NCBI GenBank assembly: GCA_016784175.1
Contig: JADHVC010000009.1
Span: 1 to 37,341 of the forward strand
Source of the DNA: Patescibacteria group bacterium
GTDB lineage: Bacteria > Patescibacteriota > Patescibacteriia > Patescibacteriales > BS150m-G62
Direction: 5' to 3'
DNA: 37,341 bases
In this document: piece by piece, positions 15,057 through 24,232 of the stretch
Position numbering within the stretch: position 1 is the stretch's first letter
Layout of the letters: every line of letters starts with the position of its first letter
The notes under the pieces: model-generated
Told to the model about the DNA's origin: nothing
Database searches by the model: none
What the model saw: only the letters and a program-made list of their open reading frames with translations
Made by a program: the position numbers and the translations under genes

Positions 15057-15593
15057 CTATTTTTTAAATGGAAACCCTAATAATTCGAATAATCTCAATC
15101 CTTCTTTTGAATTCTTTGTGGTTGTACTTACGCAAACTTCTAACCCATGCAACCTATCAACCTCATCATTTCTTATCTCCGGAAATGCAATATGATCACG
15201 AAACCCAATTGTGATATTACCATCTCTATCAACAATTGCACTCTCGATCCCTCGAAAATCTCTGATATTTGCAAAAACTAGGTTAACAAGCTTATCCAAG
15301 AAATTCCACATTCGCTTTCCTCTTAAGGTTACTTTTGATCCGATAATCATACCTTGCCTAACCTTAAATGAAGAGATTGACCTCTTAGCTTTTAGTGTTA
15401 TTGGTTTTTGTCCAGATATTCTTTCTAAACTATTCACAACATTATCAACAAAAACTTTATCTTTTGCGTTTCTACCGAAGCCTGAATTCAACACAACCTT
15501 ATCAATCTTCGGAACCTCAAGATTATTTTTATAACCGAATTCCTCCTTCAACTTAGCTATTATTTCTTTTTTATATTTATCTTGTAATTTCAT
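15057..15593 (-). CDS. rplE: 50S ribosomal protein uL5
   Basis: A 178-residue 5S-rRNA-binding protein that contacts tRNA and the small-subunit head, one residue shorter than in E. coli. Motifs: PKIDKVVLNSGFG, ISGQKPITLKAKRSISSFKV and NITIGFRDHIAFPEI. It follows rplX after about 14 nt. Confidence 0.96.
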   Translation of the reverse strand: MKLQDKYKKEIIAKLKEEFGYKNNLEVPKIDKVVLNSGFGRNAKDKVFVDNVVNSLERISGQKPITLKAKRSISSFKVRQGMIIGSKVTLRGKRMWNFLDKLVNLVFANIRDFRGIESAIVDRDGNITIGFRDHIAFPEIRNDEVDRLHGLEVCVSTTTKNSKEGLRLFELLGFPFKK

Positions 15594-15607
15594 TTGAATC
15601 GCTCTTT

Positions 15608-15946
15608 TTAATTAATAGATTCTTTACATTTCTTACAAACTCTAACTTTCTTCTCCTTATTTTTTTCTTTTTCTTTATCGACTACCTTATTTACTATGTA
15701 ACCAACTCTTGTTGTTTTTTTACACTTCGGGCAAATAAGCATCATATTTGACAAATTCATCGGTGCTGGATATTCTACTCTCTGGCCTTTCTCACCACTC
15801 TTATTTGGTCTAATATGTTTAATAAGAAGATTAACACCATCTACACTGGCTCTATTTTTTTGCGAAAATAATTGCAAAACTTTACCTGTTTTACCTTTAT
15901 CTTTCCCAGTTATTACTTTAATTTTATCTCCACTTTTTATTTTCAT
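15608..15946 (-). CDS. rplX: 50S ribosomal protein uL24
   Basis: A 112-residue assembly-initiator protein. The KOW motif is at the start (SGDKIKVITGKDKGKTGKVL), and the C-terminal part has two Cys pairs (CPKC and CKKC) separated by a Lys/Glu-rich insertion of about 30 residues, forming a probable zinc ribbon as in many bacterial L24 proteins. Confidence 0.95.
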   Translation of the reverse strand: MKIKSGDKIKVITGKDKGKTGKVLQLFSQKNRASVDGVNLLIKHIRPNKSGEKGQRVEYPAPMNLSNMMLICPKCKKTTRVGYIVNKVVDKEKEKNKEKKVRVCKKCKESIN

Positions 15947-16047
15947 AACTTATAACTCAATGCTTTTTAATCGCTTCAAATATATTACATTAATTTTAAT
16001 TTTATTTCAAGTGCCTTACTATTAAATCACTCCTGCGGATTATATTC

Positions 16048-16419
16048 TTACAAAATCTCTGGTGCCATCGAGGCAATCTTTGAATAACCTGCTCTTCTCA
16101 CTTCTCTCGCAATTGGCCCAAATACTCTTGTTGACTTAGGTTCTTTTTTTCCCTTATCGATTATGACACATGCATTATCGTCAAACCTTAAACAAACTCC
16201 ATTTCGTCTTTTTATCTCTTTAGTAGTTCTAACTATAACTGCTCTTACGACATCTCCTTTTTTAATCGCTGCATGAGGCGTTGCTACCTTCACAGCTGCA
16301 GTAATAACATCTCCAACTCGAGAGTATCGCTTTTTATAACCTCCAAGCACACGAATGCATTGAACCATTCTGGCCCCAGAATTATCCGCTACTTTTAACA
16401 TTGTTTGAACTTGTATCAT
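16048..16419 (-). CDS. rplN: 50S ribosomal protein uL14
   Basis: A 123-residue protein, the same length as in E. coli, contacting 16S rRNA at an intersubunit bridge. Motifs [19 protein letters not shown] at the start and [20 protein letters not shown] at the end are diagnostic. Confidence 0.97.
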   Translation of the reverse strand: MIQVQTMLKVADNSGARMVQCIRVLGGYKKRYSRVGDVITAAVKVATPHAAIKKGDVVRAVIVRTTKEIKRRNGVCLRFDDNACVIIDKGKKEPKSTRVFGPIAREVRRAGYSKIASMAPEIL

Positions 16420-16461
16420 ATTTTCTATTATAGTTTAAAAACTATAAACATCTAAATTAAC

Positions 16462-16743
16462 TTATTTATACAACACTCTCCATCGTTTATCCTTTGATAA
16501 TGGTCTACATTCAACGAAAACTACCTTATCGCCTTCCTTATACTGATCCTTTTCATCATGAACCTTATACCTCCTACTAGAAATATATCTTTTATCATAT
16601 TTAGGCTGTATCTTTGCACGATCAACTCTAACTAGAATTGTTTTATTCATTTTATCAGAAACAACAACCCCATTAAATTCTCTAGCAAATTTCTTTTTTA
16701 CATCTTCAATTTTATTAGTAGTAATGTTATTTTCCATTTTCAT
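16462..16743 (-). CDS. rpsQ: 30S ribosomal protein uS17
   Basis: A 93-residue early-assembly protein with an OB fold. The core (FNGVVVSDKMNKTILVRVD, then KYKVH-like RYKVHDE and GDKVVFVECRPLSKDKRW) is typical; about 20 residues precede it. The ATG at 16743 overlaps the end of rpmC by 17 nt; a second in-frame ATG at 16737 would overlap by 11 nt. Confidence 0.95.
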   Translation of the reverse strand: MKMENNITTNKIEDVKKKFAREFNGVVVSDKMNKTILVRVDRAKIQPKYDKRYISSRRYKVHDEKDQYKEGDKVVFVECRPLSKDKRWRVLYK

Positions 16744-16942
16744 TTAATTTAACCTCGTTTGTATTTATTAAAGTCAAAACTCTAGCAATATGCTTTCTTT
16801 TTAGTCGAATTTCGTTAACTTTCTTTAAAGATCCAATCGAAACTTTAAATTTAAGCTCTCTTAACTCCTCCTGCGCACTTGTTAAAATCTTTAATAACTC
16901 AGACTTTGACTTATTTTTTATTTCTTTTAAATCAATTTTCAT
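16727..16942 (-). CDS. rpmC: 50S ribosomal protein uL29
   Basis: A 71-residue helical-hairpin protein by the polypeptide exit. Recognised by length, position between rplP and rpsQ, and the motif KSELLKILTSAQEELRELKFK followed by IRLKRKHIARVLTLIN. It starts 2 nt after the rplP stop and overlaps rpsQ. Confidence 0.93.
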   Translation of the reverse strand: MKIDLKEIKNKSKSELLKILTSAQEELRELKFKVSIGSLKKVNEIRLKRKHIARVLTLINTNEVKLNENGK

Positions 16943-16944
16943 AT

Positions 16945-17352
16945 TTATATCTTGGTAATAAATTTACACTTAACCGGTAATTTATACATTGCCAACTCCA
17001 TAGCTTTTTGTGCCTGTTTTTCTGTTACACCCTCCATCTCAAACATTATAACTCCAGGCTTAACAACAGCTACGTAATGGTCAACTGAACCTTTTCCCTT
17101 TCCCATAGGCATTTCTCCTCCTTTTGCTGTAACCGGCTTGTCAGGAAAAATTCTTATCCATAGCTTACCACCCCTTTGTACATATCTAGTCATTACTCTT
17201 CTGGCTGCTTCTATCTGTCTAGATGTAACCCAGTGTGCCGTTAAGCTCTTAATCCCAAAACTTCCAAAACTAAGTACATTACCACGCATAGCTTTTCCAC
17301 CACGATTACCCTTATGGGACTTACGATATTTAGTTTTTTTTGGCATTAACAT
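16945..17352 (-). CDS. rplP: 50S ribosomal protein uL16
   Basis: A 135-residue protein near the A-site and peptidyl-transferase centre. The start [15 protein letters not shown] is the classical one, and [20 protein letters not shown] and [15 protein letters not shown] match the family. The Arg hydroxylated in E. coli (VRMGKGKG) is a Pro-Met context here (EMPMGKGKG). Confidence 0.96.
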   Translation of the reverse strand: MLMPKKTKYRKSHKGNRGGKAMRGNVLSFGSFGIKSLTAHWVTSRQIEAARRVMTRYVQRGGKLWIRIFPDKPVTAKGGEMPMGKGKGSVDHYVAVVKPGVIMFEMEGVTEKQAQKAMELAMYKLPVKCKFITKI

Positions 17353-17375
17353 TTTAACGACTTCTACTTTTTAAT

Positions 17376-18023
17376 TTATTTATCAAAAATATCCCCTTTA
17401 TATATCCACACTTTTACTCCAACCGCACCATATGTTGTAGCGGCTGCGCTTCTTGCATAATCTATATCTGCTCGAATTGTATGTAATGGAACTTTCCCAG
17501 ATATTAACTTTTCCGATCTTGCTATTTCAGCACCATTCAAGCGTCCATTTACCATAACCTTAACTCCCAATCCGCCAGCTCTCTCTACTCGCATAATAGC
17601 TTGTTTCATCACTCTTCTGAATGGCATTCTTTTCTCTAATTCCTGCACCATCTGCTGCAAAACAATCTGAGCACTTAAATTAGGTCTATCAACCTCATTA
17701 ATATTTAGAAATATCTCATTCAATCTAAAGTTCTTTAGAAATTTTTTATGAATTTTTACTTTAATATCTTCTGCTCCTGTACCACCTCTACCGATAACAA
17801 CTCCAGGCTTACCAGTAAATATATTGATAGTAATTTTATTTGTATTTCTTTCTATCTCAACTCTATCAACTCCAGCTGGAGATAAGGTTTTAATAAGATA
17901 CTTCCTCATAAACACATCCTGTGTAAGATTCTCTATATATTTCTTGCCACTAGCAAACCAACGAGACTCCCAAGTCTTATGCGTTCCTATTCTAAATATT
18001 TTTGGATTTACTTTTCTTCCCAT
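17376..18023 (-). CDS. rpsC: 30S ribosomal protein uS3
   Basis: A 215-residue protein at the mRNA entry. The KH domain with GVVIGRGGTGAEDIK (about residues 74-88) and the C-terminal domain (GGLGVKVMVNGRLNGAEIARSE) are clear. It is shorter than in E. coli (233) and lacks a long C-terminal tail. Confidence 0.96.
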   Translation of the reverse strand: MGRKVNPKIFRIGTHKTWESRWFASGKKYIENLTQDVFMRKYLIKTLSPAGVDRVEIERNTNKITINIFTGKPGVVIGRGGTGAEDIKVKIHKKFLKNFRLNEIFLNINEVDRPNLSAQIVLQQMVQELEKRMPFRRVMKQAIMRVERAGGLGVKVMVNGRLNGAEIARSEKLISGKVPLHTIRADIDYARSAAATTYGAVGVKVWIYKGDIFDK

Positions 18024-18074
18024 ATTAATTTATATTTATACATTATTACTAGATTGACCATGAAACTTATAATA

Positions 18075-18668
18075 TTATCCACTTTTTCTTCTAAATATTT
18101 TTGACGTAAAGCCTTTAACTCCACCACCTTCAATTTTCGTATGTCCACCTCTACCCTCACTTTTAGTATCAACTATCTTGTCTACTACTGGCTCAACCTT
18201 TGCCTCTTTATTGGTACCTTTAGAGATCTTTTTAGTTTTATCATCTTTCTTTACAACCTTATCTTCCTTTGGTGCTTCGCCTAGTCTTATTGGTTCATCA
18301 ATTTTATGCTTTATAGATAGAACATTACCAGAGTCTTTTATTTCTTGCAACACCAAACTAATATTGCTCATCATCTTCCTGATTGGTGTAGCTCTTCCAT
18401 GAGCTCTTGGCATCCATCGCTTTATCGTGTTACCTTTATCAACCCTTATCTCATTTATAATTAAATTATTTTCATCTAGATTGTAATTATGTGTTGCATT
18501 AGCAATTGCAGAACTTATCAATTTAAAAATAGGTCTCCCTGCTTTTTTTCCACAATAATTAAGCTGATTTAAAGCCGCGTCGGTTTTTAAACCTCGAACT
18601 AAATCTGCTACTAATCTCACCTTTCTAGGAGAAATTCTTATTCCATTGGCGTTTGCTGTAATTTTCAT
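18075..18668 (-). CDS. rplV: 50S ribosomal protein uL22 with long C-terminal extension
   Basis: Residues 1-115 form the canonical protein whose beta-hairpin lines the exit tunnel: ISPRKVRLVADLVRG at the start and KRWMPRAHGRATPIRKMMS in the hairpin. About 80 extra residues follow, Lys/Asp/Glu-rich then Gly-rich (GRGGHTKIEGGGVKG), with no match I recognise. E. coli uL22 is 110 residues. The extension ends KIFRRKSG and may reach over the ribosome surface. Confidence 0.94.
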   Translation of the reverse strand: MKITANANGIRISPRKVRLVADLVRGLKTDAALNQLNYCGKKAGRPIFKLISSAIANATHNYNLDENNLIINEIRVDKGNTIKRWMPRAHGRATPIRKMMSNISLVLQEIKDSGNVLSIKHKIDEPIRLGEAPKEDKVVKKDDKTKKISKGTNKEAKVEPVVDKIVDTKSEGRGGHTKIEGGGVKGFTSKIFRRKSG

Positions 18669-18693
18669 ACTTTAAATAATCTTTGTTAGGAAT

Positions 18694-18969
18694 TTATTTA
18701 CCCTTTTTCACCATTCTACCACCATGAGATACAAATTTTCTCGTAATGGAGAATTGACCTAATTTATAACCAACTTTATCTTCATCTATAAGCACCTCAA
18801 CATGTTTTCTTCCATTGTGCACACCTATTTTAAAACCTATCATCTCAGGCGTAATAGTACAAGACCTGTCCCAAGTGTTAATTACAGTTGCATCACCAGG
18901 CTTTAAAGCTTTAATCTTATTCAATAATCGTTCATTTATATATGGCCCTTTTTTTAAACTTCTAGACAT
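18694..18969 (-). CDS. rpsS: 30S ribosomal protein uS19
   Basis: A 91-residue small-subunit head protein (92 in E. coli). The start SRSLKKGPYINERLL, the centre TWDRSCTITPEMIGFKIGVHNGRKH and the end GQFSITRKFVSHGG are typical. Confidence 0.96.
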   Translation of the reverse strand: MSRSLKKGPYINERLLNKIKALKPGDATVINTWDRSCTITPEMIGFKIGVHNGRKHVEVLIDEDKVGYKLGQFSITRKFVSHGGRMVKKGK

Positions 18970-19029
18970 ATTCTAAAGTTACAAGTTAGAAGTGCTAAAC
19001 AAATTTAGCATCCTCTTGCTTATTTATTC

Positions 19030-19869
19030 TTACTTCTTTTTCTTTCTTCTTTTAATTATTAGTTTATCGGAGAATTTGCCACCCTTTCGTGTTTTAACAC
19101 CCAAGGCTGGTTTACCCCATGGAGTCTTTGGACGCTTTAAACCAATAGATTGATTTCCCTCACCACCACCATGTGGATGATCCACTGGATTCATTGCGCT
19201 TCCTCTAACTGTTGGTCTAATCCCCATGTGTCTTTTTCTTCCCGCATTACCTATCTTTATTAATCTTTTATCAGGATTACTAACTGAACCAATAGTACAC
19301 AGACACTCTTTCTTAATAAGTCTAATTTCCGATGATGGCATTTTTACTTGCGCGTATTTACCCTCAATTCCCATCACGTACACTAGGTTACCCGCACCTC
19401 TTGCTACCTTACCGCCCATGCCAACTTCAAGCTCAATATTACAAACTGGCACACCAGCCTGCAAGAACTTCAATGGCATCGCATTACCTGGCTTGTATTC
19501 AATCTGTTCTTTAGAACTCACTATCTTGTCGCCTTTTTTTAAATTATTAGGTGCAACAATATATCGCTTCTCTCCATCAATATAATTCAATAGTGCAACT
19601 CTAGCACCACGGATTGGATCATATTCAATAGTAGCAACAACTGCTGGTATGTCAAACTTATCTCTTTTAAAGTCGATCATTCTAACATTTTGTTTTGCAC
19701 CGCCACCCCTATGTCGAATAGTAATCTTGCCCTGATTATTCCTACCAGAATTCTTCTTTCTAGCACGCATTAACGGTTTATAACCTTTATCTGTCGTTAA
19801 ATCAGCGAAATCGTCATAATTCGCCCCTCTTCTTGCGCCTGTTATTGGTTTTACTTTTTTTATTCCCAT
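19030..19869 (-). CDS. rplB: 50S ribosomal protein uL2
   Basis: A 279-residue protein needed for subunit joining and peptidyl transfer. The conserved NPVDHPHGGGEG loop, with the His known to matter for activity, the start with GRNNQGKITIRHRGGG and the end with TRKGGKFSDKLIIKRR are present. Length is close to E. coli (273). Confidence 0.97.
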   Translation of the reverse strand: MGIKKVKPITGARRGANYDDFADLTTDKGYKPLMRARKKNSGRNNQGKITIRHRGGGAKQNVRMIDFKRDKFDIPAVVATIEYDPIRGARVALLNYIDGEKRYIVAPNNLKKGDKIVSSKEQIEYKPGNAMPLKFLQAGVPVCNIELEVGMGGKVARGAGNLVYVMGIEGKYAQVKMPSSEIRLIKKECLCTIGSVSNPDKRLIKIGNAGRKRHMGIRPTVRGSAMNPVDHPHGGGEGNQSIGLKRPKTPWGKPALGVKTRKGGKFSDKLIIKRRKKKK

Positions 19870-19897
19870 ATTTACTCAGTTTAATAATATCATTCTA

Positions 19898-20293
19898 TTA
19901 CACTTTCTCGTGAATCTGAATTGTCTTGCCCTTTGGAAGCTTTACGATAACCTTCTTCCAATTTTTCCTTTTTCCAACAATCTTACCGCGGCCTACAACC
20001 TTCCCCTTCATTTTTAAAGTATTAATATTAATTGGTCTTATTTTATATACATCTTCAAATGCTTTTGAAATTTCAATCTTGTTAGTATTTACAGCAACTT
20101 CAAAAACATATTTTCCAATCTTCATTAACTCATTTACTTTTTCCGTCATCAATGGACGAATCAAAACTCTATGAGTATTCAAATATTTACTCCCTTTTTT
20201 TGCATCAATTTTTGGTACAAAAATACTCTCAGATGTTTTTAATTCATCTTTTTTGCTTTTATCTTCCGTTGTATCCTCTTTTATTACAGTCAT
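19898..20293 (-). CDS. rplW: 50S ribosomal protein uL23
   Basis: A 131-residue protein at the exit tunnel, docking site for trigger factor and SRP. The core (LIRPLMTEKVNELMKIGKYVFEVAVNTNKIEISKAFE in part, then VVGRGKIVGKRKNWKKVIVKL) is standard. An N-terminal polar extension of about 35 residues is not found in E. coli (100 residues). Confidence 0.94.
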   Translation of the reverse strand: MTVIKEDTTEDKSKKDELKTSESIFVPKIDAKKGSKYLNTHRVLIRPLMTEKVNELMKIGKYVFEVAVNTNKIEISKAFEDVYKIRPININTLKMKGKVVGRGKIVGKRKNWKKVIVKLPKGKTIQIHEKV

Positions 20294-20321
20294 ATAATTT
20301 TAATTAATTCCAAAATATACA

Positions 20322-20984
20322 CTATTTACTATATCTCTCTTTTAAAACATCTAGTGATTCCTTTGTTATAAGCAAGTATTTAAATTTTAACAAATCAATT
20401 ATATTTATGTTATCAACATTTATCATCTCTACGCCTACTAAATTACTAGCAGATCTCTTAGCCATACTATCTTTTGTATTATTAATAATCAATATGCTTC
20501 TTTTTTTCTTTCTATCTTCCTTAACAAACACTTGTGACTCAAATCTTCCAATAACATCATTTAATACTTTTGTCTTATATTCTTTTAATTCAATCTTATC
20601 AAGAATTGTAAAATTGTCACTTTTAACTTTATCACTAAGAACGCATAAAAGCGCCTTCACTTTCATTTTCTTGTTGACTAATTTTTTAAAATTTCGATCT
20701 TTTGTTGGACCAAAAGTCACACCACCACCTACCCATATCGGAGATCTAGATGATCCGGCACGAGCACGACCAGTTCCTTTTTGTTTCCATGGCTTCTTTC
20801 CTCCACCGCTTACTTCTGCTCTACCTTTAGTGTGGGCAAGTACTTGTCTTTTGTTTGCCATATCAGCAACTACCATCTGATGAATCAATCCTTCATTCAT
20901 CTTTAGACCAAAAATTTCAACTGGGAGTTCTGCCTCTTCAATTACTTCAGCTTTTTGATTGTAAACTTTTATATTTTTTAACAT
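20322..20984 (-). CDS. rplD: 50S ribosomal protein uL4
   Basis: A 220-residue exit-tunnel protein. The extended loop GGKKPWKQKGTGRARAGSSR followed by SPIWVGGGVTFGP is diagnostic. It is about 20 residues longer than in E. coli (201). The stop of rplC lies 12 nt upstream. Confidence 0.95.
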   Translation of the reverse strand: MLKNIKVYNQKAEVIEEAELPVEIFGLKMNEGLIHQMVVADMANKRQVLAHTKGRAEVSGGGKKPWKQKGTGRARAGSSRSPIWVGGGVTFGPTKDRNFKKLVNKKMKVKALLCVLSDKVKSDNFTILDKIELKEYKTKVLNDVIGRFESQVFVKEDRKKKRSILIINNTKDSMAKRSASNLVGVEMINVDNINIIDLLKFKYLLITKESLDVLKERYSK

Positions 20985-20996
20985 ATTTTTAACTGC

Positions 20997-21743
20997 TTAA
21001 GTGTTTTTTATTTCATTACTGTCAGAAATTTTCACAGTCTGCGTTACCTCCTGAACACCCTCATTAGCAGAACTATTTTCCTCTGAAAAAACTTTCAATT
21101 CTCCATCTCCTTTTATCATAACTAATGCGTTTCTAGCACCTGCAACTCCACCCTTAATATACAACAAACTCTTTTTAAGATCAACTTTTATAACCTCTAG
21201 GTTTGCTATACTCACCCTATCTCCACCCATTCTTCCACCCATCCTCATACCCTTAAAAATTCTAGCTGGACCAGTAGCTCCAACTGAACCAGGCATTCTC
21301 ACCTGATCTTTTGTACCATGAGTTGTTTTAGCACCCTTAAAACCATATCTTTTTACGACACCCTGAAAACCCTTTCCTTTCGAAGTTGAAACTAGTTTAA
21401 CTTTATCCCCAACATCAAATGTGTCTACCCTTACTATATCCCCAATATTTAAAGTATTATCTGCCTTAAGTTCATCCACTCTAAATTCTCTTATCGTTTT
21501 AATATTGGTAGAGCGTTCTTTATTTAAAATAGCAACTTTTTTGTAGTGTCCAATTTGAGGTTTATTGATATTTTTTTCTTTCTTCGTACCAGTTCCAAGC
21601 TGAATAGCTTCATAACCATCATTTTTTACATTCTTAATCTGAACAACAACACAAGGTTCTGCCTCAATAACAGTTACTCCAACAAATCTATCACCAGTCC
21701 AAAGCTGAGTCATATTCAATTTTTTTCCTAAAATAAATTTCAT
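20997..21743 (-). CDS. rplC: 50S ribosomal protein uL3
   Basis: A 248-residue protein reaching the peptidyl-transferase centre. Motifs: ILGKKLNMTQLW at the start, STSKGKGFQGVVKRYGFKG and PGSVGATGPARIFKGMRMGG in the long loop. The Gln methylated in E. coli is not present, as in many bacteria. A Ser/Thr/Glu-rich tail of about 30 residues extends it past the usual ~210. Confidence 0.95.
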   Translation of the reverse strand: MKFILGKKLNMTQLWTGDRFVGVTVIEAEPCVVVQIKNVKNDGYEAIQLGTGTKKEKNINKPQIGHYKKVAILNKERSTNIKTIREFRVDELKADNTLNIGDIVRVDTFDVGDKVKLVSTSKGKGFQGVVKRYGFKGAKTTHGTKDQVRMPGSVGATGPARIFKGMRMGGRMGGDRVSIANLEVIKVDLKKSLLYIKGGVAGARNALVMIKGDGELKVFSEENSSANEGVQEVTQTVKISDSNEIKNT

Positions 21744-21822
21744 AACAAACTATCTAAAATTATAAACCATAAAATTGAAGTTAACATTATAACTCTTAAT
21801 TATAAATTCTAGATTTTATTTT

Positions 21823-22182
21823 CTACATTTTTATCTCAACATCAACTCCAGCAGGCAAGTTCAAATTCGTTAAATCCTCGATTGTCTTCGCTTGTGGCTC
21901 CACTATATCAATTAATCTCTTGTGGATACGCATTTCATGTTGATCGCGTGATCTTTTAAAAACAAATGTCGAACGATTCGTTGTATACTTCTTCTTTTCA
22001 GTTGGTAGTGGAATAGGACCGAATACTTTAGCTTCACTTCTTCTGACAGCCTCAATAATCGTTCTTGTTGATTGATCGATAATCTTATGATCAAAAGCTT
22101 TAATCCTGATTCTAATACGCTGTAAGTCACCATCGGACCCTTTTTCAATTGTTACTTTTTGATCTGTTTTTGCTTTAGGCAT
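21823..22182 (-). CDS. rpsJ: 30S ribosomal protein uS10
   Basis: A 119-residue small-subunit head protein, also the NusE elongation/antitermination factor in other bacteria. The motifs [30 protein letters not shown] and [16 protein letters not shown] are diagnostic. It has about 17 extra N-terminal residues over E. coli (103). Confidence 0.96.
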   Translation of the reverse strand: MPKAKTDQKVTIEKGSDGDLQRIRIRIKAFDHKIIDQSTRTIIEAVRRSEAKVFGPIPLPTEKKKYTTNRSTFVFKRSRDQHEMRIHKRLIDIVEPQAKTIEDLTNLNLPAGVDVEIKM

Positions 22183-22226
22183 AAATTATTTTTTATACTT
22201 TTTGTAATTTTAAATAAGTATTATGT

Positions 22227-22249
22227 GGCCCCCTTCATCGAAAGAGGCC
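22227..22249 (-). other. stem-loop between tuf and rpsJ
   Basis: GGCCCCCTTC (22227-22236) pairs with GAAAGAGGCC (22240-22249) over 10 bp with wobbles and a 3-nt loop, just after the tuf stop. No T-run follows on the - strand, so it looks like a processing or mRNA-stability hairpin, not a terminator. Confidence 0.5.
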
Positions 22250-22257
22250 CTAAATAT

Positions 22258-23445
22258 TTACTTGATTATTGTAACTACTACACCAGCACCTACAGTTCTA
22301 CCACCTTCACGAATAGCAAATCTTTGCTTGTCCGATAGAGCAACTGGTGCAATTAATTTAACCTTTAAATTAACTGTATCACCTGGCATAACCATCTCTA
22401 CACCCCCTGGTAATTCCACCTCACCTGTTACATCAGTTGTTCTAATGTAGAATTGTGGTTTATATCCCTTAAAGAATGGCTTATGTCTTCCGCCTTCTTC
22501 TTTGCTTAAGATATAAACTTCTGCTTCAAATTCTGTGTGTGGAGTAATAGAGCCCGGCTTTGCCAACACTTGTCCGCGTTGTACATCGTCTTTCTTTGTT
22601 CCACGAAGTAGTATTCCAGCATTATCACCACACAACCCTTCATCAAGTTGTTTATTGAACATCTCTATACCAGTAACAGTCGTCTTTTGTGTATCTGTTA
22701 AACCGACTATTTCAACTTCACTACCAATTTTAATTTTACCAGTTTCGATTCTTCCTGTTACTACCGTACCACGACCTTCAATTGAAAATATATCTTCGAT
22801 AGGCATTAAAAAATCCTTTTCAGTATCTCTAACTGGATCAGGAATATATTCATCTACTGCTTTTATAAGATCTATTACTGGTTGAGCATCTTCTCCGTTA
22901 GAATTCTCTAGAGCTTTTAGAGCAGATCCACGAATAATAGGCGTGATATCACCTGGGAATTTATACTTAGTAAGCAAGTCTCTAATTTCCTCTTCTACTA
23001 GGTCAATCAATTCCTTATCCTCAACCATATCACACTTGTTTATAAATACAACAATGTAAGGAACACCAACCTGTCTTGCTAATACGATATGCTCTCGAGT
23101 TTGAGGCATTGGACCATCAGTAGCAGAAACTACAATAATTGCACCATCCATTTGAGCTGCTCCAGTAATCATGTTCTTTACATAATCAGCGTGTCCTGGA
23201 CAATCTACATGAGCATAATGTCTTGCTTCTGACTCATACTCTACATGAGCTGTAGCAATAGTGATACCTCTTTCTCTTTCTTCAGGCGCTGCATCAATCT
23301 CACCAACTTCCTTGTTAGTAGCTTTAAGGCCTTTTGCAATCATTACCTGCAAAATAGCTGCCGTTAATGTTGTTTTACCATGATCAACATGACCAATTGT
23401 ACCAATATTTACATGTGTTTTTGATCTATCGAATTTGTCTGCCAT
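22258..23445 (-). CDS. tuf: elongation factor Tu
   Basis: A 395-residue GTPase that delivers aminoacyl-tRNA to the ribosome. G-motifs: GHVDHGKTT (P-loop), [12 protein letters not shown] (G3), NKCDM (G4) and GSALKALE (G5). Domains II and III follow in full. I chose the ATG at 23445 because [13 protein letters not shown] is the conserved start; the frame is open to 23490. There is no Shine-Dalgarno. Just upstream are the 12-bp perfect palindrome GTTGTATACAAC (23452-23463) and a hairpin pairing CCTCAGA with TCTGGGG, which may be regulatory. A 580-nt insert with an uncharacterised gene separates it from fusA. Confidence 0.98.
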   Translation of the reverse strand: MADKFDRSKTHVNIGTIGHVDHGKTTLTAAILQVMIAKGLKATNKEVGEIDAAPEERERGITIATAHVEYESEARHYAHVDCPGHADYVKNMITGAAQMDGAIIVVSATDGPMPQTREHIVLARQVGVPYIVVFINKCDMVEDKELIDLVEEEIRDLLTKYKFPGDITPIIRGSALKALENSNGEDAQPVIDLIKAVDEYIPDPVRDTEKDFLMPIEDIFSIEGRGTVVTGRIETGKIKIGSEVEIVGLTDTQKTTVTGIEMFNKQLDEGLCGDNAGILLRGTKKDDVQRGQVLAKPGSITPHTEFEAEVYILSKEEGGRHKPFFKGYKPQFYIRTTDVTGEVELPGGVEMVMPGDTVNLKVKLIAPVALSDKQRFAIREGGRTVGAGVVVTIIK

Positions 23446-23627
23446 GACAATGTTGTATACAACCCCCAGAAAACTCTGAGGTTTTTCCACTACTTAGAGC
23501 GGACCAGTCGTATTAAATTATTTATTAATTAAAAATACAAATATGTGTTAAAGTCATTAAACTAAGTGTCCTTCTTGCACCTTGATTAATAGCTCTTAAT
23601 GCATATTTCCTTCTTGATTACTTGTTT

Positions 23628-24179
23628 TTAAAATGGGATCTCCTCTAGATACTGCTTATCCTCATCGATATGTTGTTTTACATCTATCCTTCTCTCCTTT
23701 GGAATTAGCCAATTATTTTTTCTATTGCTTTGAGAAGATCTCAATTCCCTTTTATCTCTATCTCCGTTTTCAACACCTCCTTCATCATAATTATTATCTC
23801 CATCTTCATCTTCTTCTTCGTTATCTTCTTCACCTTCGAAGTTAGCATACTCTTCATTATCACCTTCATCTTGACCGGCCATTTCGTCGTGATACTGACA
23901 ACTAATAATGTTCTCGTTGCATGAGCAATCTGTATTTTCAAAGTTACATGTTGCGTCTAAACTATTATACTTTTCATTATTTCTCCAACTTGCAATATCA
24001 GAGTTAATCTTATCAATCATTTTATCCCCTGTCAAGACTTCTCTATCGTCACAAACTTTTAACATTTTTTCATACTCATCGAGAGGTATTACTACATAAG
24101 ACATATCTGTTTCGCTGTCACATATAATTACCTTATCTCCTGTTTTATTTGCGATATTTATTGCTTTAACTATAGACAT
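23628..24179 (-). CDS. acidic Cys-cluster protein between fusA and tuf (unknown function)
   Basis: A 183-residue protein with no close match that I can name. Residues about 14-41 (DKVIIC, then YVVIPLDEYEKML) resemble the N-terminal fold of Phd/YefM-type antitoxins; that is only a resemblance. Residues 78-97 hold Cys78, 85, 87 and 94 plus His97, a possible metal site. Residues about 103-140 are almost entirely Asp, Glu, Asn and Gly, likely disordered. The tail is basic then acidic and ends YLEEIPF. Genes at this place with a similar plan (PLDEYE motif, acidic tail) are, as I recall, common in Patescibacteria. Its position between two translation factors suggests co-expression with the operon. 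It has no Shine-Dalgarno. Confidence 0.7.
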   Translation of the reverse strand: MSIVKAINIANKTGDKVIICDSETDMSYVVIPLDEYEKMLKVCDDREVLTGDKMIDKINSDIASWRNNEKYNSLDATCNFENTDCSCNENIISCQYHDEMAGQDEGDNEEYANFEGEEDNEEEDEDGDNNYDEGGVENGDRDKRELRSSQSNRKNNWLIPKERRIDVKQHIDEDKQYLEEIPF

Positions 24180-24232
24180 ATAAATTAAATTAAACTATTA
24201 TTAGTTTTCGATTTATAATCCTTTATCTTACT

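Noticed and set aside
22227-22249. Terminator between tuf and rpsJ
   Set aside because: The stem is good, but no U-run follows on the transcribed strand, and the operon clearly continues.
23628-24179. Toxin-antitoxin pair based on the antitoxin-like N-terminus
   Set aside because: No toxin gene adjoins it; the neighbours are fusA and tuf, so only the resemblance is recorded.
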